This document shows positions 1 to 10,479 of a DNA stretch of 64,000 nucleotides, piece after piece. The DNA lies in assembly GCA_021234155.1 (NCBI GenBank), contig JAJEKV010000099.1, positions 3,253,453 through 3,317,452 of the forward strand, written 5' to 3'. Within the stretch, counting starts at the first letter, position 1. Each line of letters begins with the position of its first letter. The stretch comes from Isoetes taiwanensis (taxonomy: Eukaryota > Streptophyta > Lycopodiopsida > Isoetales > Isoetaceae). Below the pieces are notes generated by a model. It saw only the letters and a program-made list of their open reading frames with translations, was not told the origin of the DNA and did not search any database. A program made the position numbers and the translations under genes.

Positions 1-202
1 CTCACTAATTTTTGTCTTTTTTGTTACTAATTCACTTTAACTATTACTAATTCATTTTAACTGTTACTAGCTTAGCATATACTACAAAAATGAGAAAAAA
101 ATTTCCCATTTCTCGAGGTTTGAGAATCCTATCAAGTTAGTACTGCTGGGAGCATGGCCAGTGCTTTGCTCTTGGTCTCCAAGAACATTGCTCTGATACC
201 AC
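1..202 (-). mobile_element. Ty3/gypsy leader and primer-binding site
   Basis: On the minus strand, positions 202-190 read GTGGTATCAGAGC, the standard plant primer-binding site complementary to initiator Met tRNA, directly after the end of the LTR at 203-1869. The remaining bases to position 1 match the leaders next to the two related LTRs near 24.3 and 29.1 kb (shared words around 'tggtcagtgct' and 'ttcgaggtt'). The coding part of the element would lie to the left, outside the window. Confidence 0.8.
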
Positions 203-1869
203 TGTGACGTCCCCTACTCATATACGGTGCACTCACCGTATACAAACAGGAGTTCATCCCCCATACCAGCTCCAACTGATACAGAGCCCTCCACGTGTCA
301 CTGCAACCTTGAGTTCCAGTGGGAAGAATGAAGGGGTCATTTTACCCTGTCTCCCTTCAGGGCCTACCTAGCTGCGGAAGCGCAAACATACATGTCAGTA
401 GTACATACATCAACATCACATGACCATCACGAAGGATGGTTCACCACATATCTGCATAGACAAAGATCAGCACATCACATAGGGAATCCTACCCAAGGCT
501 TAGATACAGGGATGGACTGACAAGCTTGGGTCTCCAGAGGTCATTGCAGACAGAATTCATGGCAATGGATTTGGCTGGCATAAGAACATGGCATTGGGTT
601 GTCCACTCCATCCGCCCCTCCTGTGCACACTTTGCAGAGTAGGTTGAAAAGTGTTGGGACCTTTGTCAGCCATGGGATGCATAGCCAAAGGGCTATTCCC
701 CGGGTTACATCTCCCCAGTGTCCGATGGGGGCGGGATCATCTCCCTCCGAGATCTACATGCTGACTCAAGGAGACTAGAGAGCCACTGCTCTTATTCGAC
801 TTGAACCCAATGGAAAGTGAACCCCACTTCACGGGTGTCGAGCCCATGCCTTGCCCACACTCGGTGGCAAGCCATTAGACCTAGTCACAATGACCCCCGG
901 TAGGCCTTACACACCAGAGGGGTCGTTCGAGAGTCAGGACACGAATCTCCTTCTTTGCCAGTCTGGCCCCTTTCACCCACAACCAGGTGTGGTTCTTGTA
1001 CACAGGCCGAATCTATAGTGTGCTAGAGAGGCTAATCTAGGAGCACCTACTACCAAGCTTTAGGTCTCTACCCCCCTTCCCAATACAAGGAGTTCATAGA
1101 GATACATCATCCATATACATCACAGAAGAACTAAAGAACAAGATCTAATCTATATCATAGAGTTAGGTTCTTTAGTTAGAGTCTGGTATCTAGAGATCTA
1201 GAAGGCTGCTATGGGCAATTAAATAGGCTAAACCTACTGATTCTATGGCTAAAAGAGGGTTTAGGCTATTGAATTGACCCAATACCTGATCCTTGAGTTG
1301 CTCCTCCCGACTGAAGTTCGACCATCCTGCTGAAATGCTCGAACCAAGGGAAACTAATGGTGCAATTCTCTCAGCAGAAGTTCGGGATGCGGTTTTGGCT
1401 CTTGAGGTGACCAAAAACAGAGCTCTAAAACCCTAGAAACGAAAATGGGCAAGTTAGGGCTCTCCACCTTAAATAGACAAGGGGGTTGGGCTAGGGTTTC
1501 CAATTATCCCCTTTAGGCATGTGGGATAATTGGGAATGGGCTCACTTGCCTTTAATGGCTAGGTGGCAAAATGTGCCCACATGGAAAGGTGTGCCCACAT
1601 GAATGTGCATATTGGTAAATGTGCACATTAATTGCACACTTGGGTATGGCCCACTTGGCATAAAGTGTCCACATGGGAAAATGTGCACCTAGATAAATGT
1701 GCACATGGTTAAATGTGCACATTAATAAATGCACACTCCTTGCAAGTTGCCCCTTAGGGGCTACCCACCTGGCTACACGTCGGCATACACGTCAGTCGGG
1801 GTGGCGTGTACGCGTGACGAGGCAGTACAGTATACGTCCTGGGACCGTATACTGTGCTGGAACGTCACA
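203..1869 (-). mobile_element. LTR of a Ty3/gypsy retrotransposon
   Basis: This 1667-bp block begins TGTGACG and ends CGTCACA, so it has the TG...CA ends and short terminal inverted repeats of an LTR. A primer-binding site lies immediately outside its left end, so it is the 5' LTR of an element read on the minus strand. It shares several blocks in the same order with the LTRs at 24451-26009 and 27464-29090, including the stretch with 'ccactccatccgcccctcct' and the block with 'gcggaagc'. It is clearly diverged from both, which suggests an older or different subfamily member. Confidence 0.85.
1560..1740. repeat. Degenerate GTGCACAT minisatellite inside the LTR
   Basis: Within the U3 side of the LTR, words such as 'aatgtgcccacatgg', 'aatgtgcacatt' and 'aaatgtgcacatgg' recur about every 20-30 bases. 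The repeat is imperfect and is absent from the two related LTRs, so it is a local expansion. Short open frames here come from the repeat and are not genes. Confidence 0.6.
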
Positions 1870-2149
1870 TTTAGCCAAAACTTAAAAGCTTTTACGTCAA
1901 ATTTTAGTGTACTTTAGCTAAATTATCCTATAGCCTTTATATTTATTATGGTCAGTTAATATTTAGGTCTTGAATTAGTGCAAAATAGTCAAAAGATAGA
2001 AGAATTTTTCTTTTTTAAATAAAAGTTTAGCTAAACGTAAGAAAGTACAGGTGGCAAAATTTAGAAAGTTTAGATAAACATTAGAAGCTTTTACCTCAAA
2101 TTTTGGCATACTTTAGCCAAGTCTATTTCACCACTTTGAATATAAAAGT
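1870..2149. other. AT-rich spacer without recognised feature
   Basis: Between the LTR and the LINE fragment there is AT-rich sequence with two related passages ('aaaagcttttacgtcaaattttagtgtactttagc' like, near 1883 and 2085). I see no coding potential. Confidence 0.4.
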
Positions 2150-2945
2150 TCCTTAATTTTTTCCCTGAATGACGGCCAACTCACTCTTTTGCAATATGCT
2201 GATGATTCTTTTAGCTTTCTTCATAATGATGTCAAAAACATTGAGTTCTTCATCAAGATTTTGAATGGATTTAGTGCAGCTTCTGGTATATATCTGAACA
2301 TGGCAAAATGTGTTAGTATTGGGGCAAATGATCAACCTGACATCTTAGGTATTAAGTGTATTCCTGTAAATCAAACATCCTCTCTCTTGGGTATGCCTCT
2401 GGTCTTAGATATCTCCATTAAAAATCTGTGGTCTCCAATAGTATCAAGGATCAGAAAGAAGCTAAGCAATTATGGTAGTTGTCTCTCAATTGCAGGTAGA
2501 ACAATTATTGCCTCCTCTGTGCTTGCAAAATCTCATATCTATTTTTCATCTGCTTTGCTAGCCCCCAAATGCATCTATCAACAAATTGAGAAGATTGTTC
2601 GAAACTATATCTGGGGCAAACATCACTTGGTCAACTGAAAATATGTAACTCAAAGCAAAAAAGAGGGGGGTCTTGGTTGTAAAAACCTTTTATTGCAGGG
2701 ATATGCCTTGGCAGGGAAATATATCTGGAAGTCTTTGCTGAGCCAAAGTAATCCAGCAAGTAAGTTTATTTATTATTGGCTTAGCAAAAGTACAATTGTT
2801 GGTCATCCCTCCATTGCTCATTATCTTCCATCTTCTGCATTTAACCTGCTCAAACCAGCTGGCAATTCTTCTCCTCTCATGAGGAACCTTATAAATTCTT
2901 GGAATAAAGTCCATAAAGCTTTCTCTCACTTTGGTATCAATCAAG
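2150..2945 (+). pseudogene. L1-type LINE ORF2 fragment: reverse transcriptase C-terminal half
   Basis: The frame from about 2159 reads LTLLQYADDS, the YADD catalytic motif of a LINE reverse transcriptase, followed by the L1-type thumb region (SLLGMPL, LSIAGRT, IWGKHH) and the motif KKEGGLGCKNL near 2660. An in-frame TGA at about 2636 sits where W is expected, and the frame continues past it to about 2940. The N-terminal half of the reverse transcriptase and the endonuclease are missing upstream. At 2937-2945 it runs directly into an oppositely oriented LINE segment. This is a dead, truncated copy. Recognition of the family is confident; the exact ends are not. Confidence 0.85.
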
Positions 2946-3930
2946 ATTTAAAGGTTCAGACTGAAGCTTGGTTCGAACAGTTTGCATTTGTAACAATAGA
3001 TTGTTTCTCTCAGCTTTTTTTGACTCCCAATCATTTCTAGACCATTGCTTAATCCATGATTTAGAAGATTTGATCTTAGCATAGAAAACTCTTATAGAAT
3101 TGGCTGCCCTAATTTTGGGGAGACTGGCATAAAAAGTCTTGAATCCTCTACAGAAATTTGCATTGTGGAGCAGAGAACAATTAAATTTATAAGGAATGTT
3201 ACCAGATCTCTTAATGCAAAGAAGATGTTTAGTTTCAAGGAATTGAGGTTGGTCTGAGACTGAAGTTCTCTCATCACTTGAAACAAAAGTGTTATCCCAA
3301 AATTCGTGACTAGAGTTGCTTATGTAAAACCTATCCAAGGCACAACAAACTCTAGATTCACCTTTTTGCTTATTGGACCAAGTGAATCTTACAGTAGAAG
3401 AGGGAATATGAGTAAGAAAAAATGTGTCTAGGAGATTATCCCAATTAACTTTTTCTGTGTTTGACATGTTGAGATTTTTTCCTAGCTTAAGATCCCATGT
3501 AGGAGTGTTGTTAAAATCACCAGCTAGGATCCAAGAAATAGAATTATGATTTAGAAGCCAAGATCTAATATCAAGCCATAATTTTTCTCTCTCTTTTGAG
3601 ATAGTGGATGCATAAATATTCAGAATACCAAATTGAGTGCCCTTAAAGTTAAAGATAACAGCCTGCCAACATTTACAAGGACTGTTATATATCAGACTTT
3701 GAGAAATATTTCTCCAGATCATAATTAGGCCTCCCGAGGTCAAGGTGGCATCAATCCAGAGGGAAGAGAATTCAGCGCCAATCCAATTTGCAAGATTGGA
3801 GCATTCAAAATTAGGGAGCCTTAATTCTTGTAAAAGAATAATATCAGCTTGGTATTCTTTTATTTGAGAAATTGCTCCTTCTCTTAACAGGCCCTTTAAT
3901 GCCTCTGAGATTCCAAGTCATTATCTTCAT
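2937..3930 (-). pseudogene. L1-type LINE ORF2 fragment: AP-like endonuclease
   Basis: On the minus strand an ATG at 3930 starts MKIMTWNLRG, the N-terminus of an exonuclease-endonuclease-phosphatase (EEP) domain. After one frameshift near 3890 the frame continues with ADIILLQELRLP, TSGGLIMIW, WILAGDFNN and RFTWSNKQ, then the basic linker before the reverse transcriptase. These are the canonical L1 endonuclease blocks in order. The reverse transcriptase does not follow; at 2937 the sequence changes to the plus-strand RT fragment. The ORF1 remnant lies upstream at 3960-4860, giving the normal ORF1-ORF2 order of an L1 element on the minus strand. Confidence 0.85.
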
Positions 3931-3959
3931 GAAGGAAGATTGACAAGAAGGAAAGAAAT

Positions 3960-4860
3960 AGCAGGTGAGAAGCTCTAAAAAAAAAATTTGGATTGACTTC
4001 TGGTAGATGTCTTGGATTGATGTCTGGTATTAGAAGCTGGAGTGTCCATTCGAGCCACATTCTTCCTCATTTTAATTCCTTTCCTTATGGATTTTTTACT
4101 TTTAGGATCAGAAGTTTCTGGATTAGAAAGAGCTAAGAAGTGGTCATCATCCCAGGAATTTGTGAAAACAGAATGGTCATTTTCCAGAAAATTTTCTTTT
4201 TCAGCAAATTCATATTCATTGGAGTGGGGGCAAGTCCAAAATTTGGATTGACAGCAAACAGGGCTTCAATCAGAGGACTTCACTAAAGAATTACCATTAA
4301 TTTCAATTAAACATGAAGGTTGGTGTAGATCTTGCATGGGAATTGTGTCATTTGCATCCATGTCACCCATGAAAGTTGGAGTGCACTCTGGAGTTGTCTG
4401 CTGCCAAGCACCTTGAGAAGTTGCTGCTGACTCATTTGTTGCCATACTTACATTAACTGCACTAACTGCATTGACACTTCCATTATTTGCCCCTATGTCC
4501 TGAACCAAAACTGAATGTTTCCATTCTGCTCATCCCCAATGTCCACTTGTAGCTCAGACAATTGTAGAGCAATCTTTTCAGAAATAGAGCAAGGATTTTT
4601 GCATGGACATCTGTTGGTGGTCCCATTAGCTCAGCAAAGGTATTAAAGGGTTTGTATACCTTTTGTTTAATTTGTTCCACATATCTCCATGAAAAGATAG
4701 TCTTGTCAACCAGTTCTGTACCTTGTCTCCAAGTGCTTCATAAAGCACAACACTAAAGATTTTTTTCAGATCGAATTTGTCTAAGATAAGTCCTATGAAT
4801 AATCTTAGAATCATCCTTGGGTTTAATACTGTAGAGATGTTTCCTCCTGTTGCAGTCTTT
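3960..4860 (-). pseudogene. LINE ORF1 remnant
   Basis: Reading the minus strand from about 4860 to 3970 gives a series of overlapping broken frames: first residues including DKVQNWLTRLSF, then a Ser/Thr/Asn-rich stretch, then an acidic passage followed by a basic tail (KSKKSIRKGIKMRKNVAR near 4080). It ends about 40 bases before the endonuclease ATG. Position, strand and the basic tail fit the gag-like ORF1 of a plant L1 element, but I do not see a clear zinc knuckle, so the assignment rests mostly on context. Confidence 0.5.
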
Positions 4861-5594
4861 GATGATGTTCCTCGTAATGGAATTTGAGTCCTATATCAAC
4901 AGATTTAATAGAATACGTCAGAGGTATTTAATACATCATCCAATAAAATATTAAAGTTAAATATTTGCGAAAATCCAAATATTTGCGAAAATCCAAAATA
5001 GTATCGTAAGAAAGTTTGATTTCCAAAATATAGGGTTGTAAACCAGTCTATTGGAGTTTAAAAAGCACCATGACAAAGGTGCAACATTATAGTTTGGCAA
5101 ATATTTTGAGAATACCGCGAAGCCAAGTAAAACATGATTTTGAAAATCTTGGATCGGGTTCAGCCTTCTAAGCAGAAATAGAAGTATTCAAAAACGAGTA
5201 AAGGATTAAGTGTCTTTGCTTTCTTCAACATAGAAAAGCTGCATCTGAGTGCAATCACCCCACCGACATTGGATCCTTCCCCAACTACCTTTACACTGAT
5301 CGTGCCCAATTTTACAACGAAAGGTTGACCTAAAAAGAGGAACCCCAACCCTACATGTCTTGTCAATATCCAAAATGCACATAGGAATTATAGTGCTTTC
5401 CAAACAATATTTTGCTTTTGCTTACATCTGAAAGGATTCCTACCTGCCATAAAGGTCGCTTAAGATCAGATTCAAGCATGTGCATAAACTTTTGAACCCC
5501 AAACAAATTACCTAGACTTGTCTGTTATGAAGATTGATAACTTGTCTATTATGAAGATTGACAACTGCATAATAATAAAGAAAATTTACCAAAA
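4861..5594. other. Non-coding stretch
   Basis: AT-rich DNA with no recognised gene. There is a short direct repeat near 5520-5570 ('tctgttatgaagattgataacttg' like, twice). Short open frames on the minus strand at 5160-5403 have no recognisable features. Confidence 0.4.
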
Positions 5595-6285
5595 TAACCC
5601 TAATCGTTGACTTATTTCCCAAAAAGCTCTTCATATTTTTGAAGTTCCGAAAATGCCCTTAATTCTTAAGTATTTTCCCAAATAGCCCTTTGTAATTTAA
5701 AAATCACTAGAGATAAGCCTATCATTCCAATACTAGAAATGATCGAAGCTAACTAATTTAATGCTTTTACAAAAATTGTATTGAAGGAGAAGCTTTATGG
5801 GCATCTTGTGGAGAAACTGCTTCATACCCATCCAGATTACTTGTAGAGCTCATTTTGCAATTGATATATTGGAGCTATTTATCCTCCAAATATTGAAACT
5901 TCTTGAAAATAATGACATATTGCCTTTGCAACATGTCGTCTGGCTCCTGGCAGACCTAAAAGAAGACGAGATAAGACAGAGGATGAGGATAGAGAAAAGC
6001 GAAGAAATAAGACGGAGGATGCGAATAAAGAAAGGCGAAAAGCACAAGTTGTGGTAATGTCGGACAAAATGAGTTGCATAGTTGCAAAAATCCTATTTGA
6101 TATTTCTGTTGCATATTTTTGTCATGATGATTTTCTAAAATTTATTTTCCAAATTATTGTCTCTATAAGAAACACTTCCTCTTCCTCTGTAAAGAAAATA
6201 CTTAATAATTAAGGGCATTTTAGGAATTTCAAAAATACAAAGGGCTTTTTGGGAATTAAGTGAACATTTAAGGTTATTACATAGA
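5595..6285. mobile_element. Foldback (MITE-like) element with ~90-bp inverted arms
   Basis: The left arm (about 5595-5690, containing 'cccaaaaagctcttcat' and 'aaaatgcccttaattc') is matched in reverse complement by the right arm (about 6190-6285, containing 'aagggcattttaggaatt' and 'aaagggctttttgggaatt'). The arms are imperfect. The core holds an 86-codon open frame at 5797-6057 with charged repeats but no recognised domain. I could not fix the target duplication. A non-autonomous DNA element is the simplest reading. Confidence 0.6.
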
Positions 6286-6970
6286 CATGTTTAAAATAAT
6301 GCATTACAAAAAATATCTCAAAGAGGCACATTTATGTGAGGCTACGTGCACCACCTGCTAATTGCACACAATCTGATGTAATAATTGTTCTCATAGATCC
6401 AAGGGGTCGAATAAAAGATCTATCTTCCTTGCATGGCAAGTCAAATAAAAGGCCAAATTAATTCAAACTCCAGGGTCATTGTTATGAAGAGTGGCAGATC
6501 TAAAAGCTCTTGATAGACAGTTAATTCGGCCGAGGATAATGGACTATTGACGAGGGAAGGGCACTTTTGCAACTCCTGACTTCAGCAATGACTGATTATT
6601 TAAACAAATCTGCTAAAGGTTATGTAAGAAAATCTTATTATCCCTAAATGCGCGCAACACGCTTGCAAGATCTAGTTCTAAGCGCTTTTTTTTTGCGTTT
6701 TTTTGTGAGGCAAACAGGACATACATTTGCGTTTTGAGAAGATATTTTAGATATAGTAGCTACATTTCGTTAGAGAAACTATTATCATTGTTTGTAGATA
6801 GGTGTACGGCGCGCACCAACTGCTACAAGGTCTTTCTGTGATGGCCGAACAATGTCTTACTATGCCAGAAGTATTTTTCCCTGCAATTTCATTTTAATAC
6901 GTACATGACACAGGGTAAGCAACATATATCATAGATCTTTTGAGATTTTAGCTATTTTTTCCTGGACTGG
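6286..6970. other. Non-coding stretch
   Basis: No recognised gene or repeat family; AT-rich with a run of 'tttttttgcgtttttttg' near 6690. Confidence 0.35.
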
Positions 6971-6973
6971 GTC

Positions 6974-7405
6974 CGATGCATCATTTACAGTGCAATTCAT
7001 TTTTAAAACCACATCTCACAACTCCAATCTACAAATAAATAAAAGCGCCAAAAAATTGGCGACAATTTTCCACCTCACCTATCTTACTAAAACAATCTCC
7101 CTTATATCCTTCTGTAAATGTAAAAAAAAATAACAGGACATTATTTCAGACCATAAAGGCAAAGGCTCTAAGAAAATGCAACTGCCAGCCAAGGGAGCCT
7201 CTCTTGGGTTTTTAGTGTCAGAAAATTCACGTATCCTATGCATATATACTGCTAGGATGGATGTTGTATTTCATGAACAGAAGGTTTGGTTTTAGCCATT
7301 CTAGCTCTAGATAGAAGAACATTTTTAGCAAATATTTAAACTCTTTCTATTTGAGTCCATTCATCAGACTCATATTGACTCCTCGTCGAGGGAAGGAGGC
7401 AGGTG
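6974..7405. repeat. Tandem ~430-bp repeat, unit 1
   Basis: It starts 'gatgcatcatttacagtg' and contains the blocks 'aaaccacatctcaca', 'aaagcgccaaaaa', 'gccagccaagggagcctctc', 'ctagctctagatag' and 'tctatttgagtccattcatc'. The same blocks recur in the same order in the next unit. It serves as an uninterrupted reference for the transposon insertion in unit 2. Confidence 0.8.
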
Positions 7406-7702
7406 TGATGCATCATTCCGATGCGATTCATTCTTAAAACCACATTTCACAGCTCCAATTTACAAATGAAAGCGCCAAAAAGGTTCAACAGGACATAATT
7501 ACAGACCATAAAAGCAAAGGCTCTAAGATGTTGCAATTGCCAGCCAAGGGAGCCTCTCTTGAGCTTTTGTGTCAGAAAACTCACGTATCCTATATGCATA
7601 TATACTGCGTGGATGGATGGTGCATTTCATGAACAGAAGATTCGGTTTTAGTAATTCTAGCTCTAGATAGGAGAACATTTTTAGCAAATAATTAAAGTCT
7701 TT
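7406..7702. repeat. Tandem ~430-bp repeat, unit 2, left part (interrupted)
   Basis: It has the same block order as unit 1 from 'gatgcatcattccgatg' to 'caaataattaaagtcttt', where it stops at the transposon. The missing right part ('ctttctatttgagtcc') resumes at 14610, after the element. Unit 1 reads straight through this point at about 7340-7355. Confidence 0.85.
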
Positions 7703-7733
7703 GGGTATGTTTATATTAGTGGTATACAAAAAA
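7703..7733 (+). repeat. Left terminal inverted repeat
   Basis: About 25 of 31 positions match the right end in reverse complement, including the block TTAGTGGTA followed by ACAAAAAA. Just inside is 'ctccagcacc', matched by 'ggtgctggc' inside the right end. Confidence 0.85.
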
Positions 7734-8112
7734 ACGAAATTTTAGCACGTCTCCAGCACCTTTTTTTAGCGCTTTTTTTACGTCGCGGGCGAAAAGAAAT
7801 GAAGGGTGCCGTGCAAGTTGAAGGGTTCATGATGGGCTATGAAGTCGGGATGACAGGTAATGAAGTCTTTCAGCGAAAAGGCCGTGATGAGATCCCATCA
7901 TGCCAATTATCAAAGAAATGAGTATGATCCTGCCGTCAGCATATAATTCATCCCACAATCCGAGAATTCATTAAGTAGACGAGCCGTTTGATCTCAAATT
8001 CGACCCCTTTTGGTGTATTCTTTGAAAAACCGATATCTCGTTCCTCTTAAAAAAGCGCTATTTCATCTTTCTCAAGATACCCGATTTCTTAAATTACTTT
8101 GTTTGTAAGGCC

Positions 8113-10089
8113 ATGGCAAACGAAGTTAAGGAGGTAAGCCCCAGGAATTAGCTTTGAAGACCTGTTTTTTGCTCTGTTATGAAACTGATTATTTTTTTCC
8201 TTTTGATTGCAGATGAAAATTGCTCGAACTGAGGCTGAGTTTGTTTCATTGCGAGATTTATGTGGTGCTGGCACAAAGCCGAAAGAAATTAAGTGGAAAG
8301 ATGTTTCTCCAGCAGATTGGAATGAGATATGGAAAGCCCCTTTGGTTAAAGGGAAGATTCATGTCAAAATGGTTCGAGAACAGTATGCCACCAAGCTAAA
8401 AGATCTGATTTCCAAGATATATCAAAGGGGCCTCACCAACAATGAGTGTAGGACTCAGCTTTCTCGTGCCTTTGTGTGGCAAAACACTGTTAAAGCTCGT
8501 CTTAATCCAGAGAAATACAAGGTGAATTGGGCACAGTTTGCAGCTCAGGCTTACAGAGATTCAATGGACAAGAGGTCAAGAAATGATGGGTCTTATTTCA
8601 ATAAAAGCATAGAGGCCATTCTGCATGTCATAAACAGCTTGAACGAGCTCAAACAAATTGATGAAATGAACATACTGAAGAAACAAGAGGATCTGTTGAG
8701 GCTCGAAGGTGCTGTACAAGGTGCTGACAAAAATTGTTCTGTCCTGCTGGAAGCTATTGAGGATAAAAAACAATCTTGGACAGCAATGGAAGCACATATA
8801 GAACCAGATGATGACATAAAGAAATGCATCGAGACCCTTAAAAGGGACGAGAAGTTGTTAAGGGAAATGCTGGAGAGGTCGCTTGCCAAAGTCGACAGAA
8901 CCCAGCATTTTGCACTCCAAAAGGAGATTGAGAAGCTGAAGATGGATGTTGCAAGGTATCAAGAGAAAATGGAGTACTGGCACAAGTGTTGTAAAAATGT
9001 GCAGTTCATGCAGCAGCATGTGAAGTCCAAAAGGCATGTCAGAGTAACCATGGGAGAGTACCACATTCCTCTAATGCATGACGAGGTATGCAATGTCTGT
9101 GGTTTGGTGCTTGCTACTGATTATGAAATGCATGTTAAGCTTTCTTGCCAGCACAAGTATCATGTGTATTGCTTTAGTATAGTGCTGGAAACTCTGGCAT
9201 GCATAGTTCCGCATCGTGGGTGCGGTGCCTCAAGCACTTTTAAAAAGAACGGGATACAAAAGTCGATGCAAAAGCGATGAGAGAGAGTGAAGAAGATGCT
9301 GATGCTGAAGAGGAGGATGGTGATGAGGAATTTGAAGAAGATGAGGAAATTGAAGATACAACTCCCAAGAAACAGATAGTGAAAAAAACCAGGAAATTTG
9401 AAGATAGTGTCGAAGCAAAGAAGTGAGGGTAAAAATTGATGAAGATTTTTACCTATTAGGAAGGCTAGGAAGAGGACCATTGGTACCGGTGCTACAAAAA
9501 AGATGAGAAGATGTGATATGTATAATGAATTTATAATTGTTACATGTGTTATTTTTTTTTTTTGATGATGTTTTTTTGTTTTGGTGTTTCAAATAGTTGA
9601 TCTTATTGATGTGGACAAGCTCAGTCCAAATCAAGATGACTCACTATGCTTCCTCTTCAAAAGCAAAGAAGAATGATGCACCAGATTTGAACATGCAGGC
9701 TGCTAAGGAAGGTAAAGTGTTACTAGGTCTTTGGATAAGTGATGTATTATTTTTAATCTATTCCTTTTATCTTTTATAGTGACAAAGAAAGGTTGAGCAG
9801 GATTTGGTCCACAAAACAACAATGAAATGAAGGATGTTAGTCCAAGAAAAGGTTAAAAACCTTTTAACAATATATTTGTTTCCTTTTATACTTCTTTCCC
9901 CGAAATTGAGTTTTTTTTGTTTTTGTAAATTTGAGGTTGTTTCCACAGATGATGGAAAAGGTGTTAATAAGGATGAGGAAGCAACTTCAAGAGGATGTGA
10001 TTCCAAACACCGACATAACACTTGACCAAGTAGGTTGGCTCTTTGAATTGAAGAAGTATGAGGCTCCCGCTACCAAGCCGGATGAATGA
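8113..10089 (+). CDS. Coiled-coil protein with RING-H2-like zinc finger (transposon gene 1)
   Basis: Exon 1 is 8113-8133 (MANEVKE), then a 79-bp GT-AG intron, then exon 2 from 8213, in frame for about 355 codons to 9280. Residues ~130-260 are a Lys/Glu-rich coiled coil. Residues ~298-345 hold a C-x2-C, then CQHKYHVYC (the C-x-H-x2-H-x2-C core of a RING-H2 finger), then a C-x6-C pair that deviates from the usual C-x2-C. A one-base frame change near 9255 would extend it into an acidic tail ending at about 9424. A further good exon lies at 9949-10089 after 'ttccacag', coding 46 residues that end EAPATKPDE. Middle exons are uncertain. Known RING-H2 fingers are mostly ubiquitin ligases; that activity here is inference. 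The gene starts 400 bp inside the left end of the transposon and converges with the transposase-like gene. I do not recognise the family. Confidence 0.7.
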
Positions 10090-10479
10090 GTTTGCTCTTT
10101 GATTTGAAAGACTGCTGTTGTTATACCAAGCATTAATATTTATGATCCGCTAATGTTATACCGTGATAATGCATTTTGTAATGTACTCCACACCTGTGGA
10201 CGTTTTTGTAATACAAAGAAAGTTTACGTTTTATTCCTAATGTGAATTGTTTATTCTGCATTCCTTTTTCTTGTTGCAAGTTTAACACAAATCCAAATGG
10301 TTTGATGGATTTTAAATAATGTATAATTAGATTTGTGTTGAATGGAGTAATTTTTTTGCCAAAATAAACACAACTCTAAAAGCTGCAGGTTTTAAAGAAT
10401 GTGTATATTGATTGAATTGATTTGTATACATCACTGCTTGCATTGTGCTGAATGTTAATTCATCAACTTTTTCCTTTTA

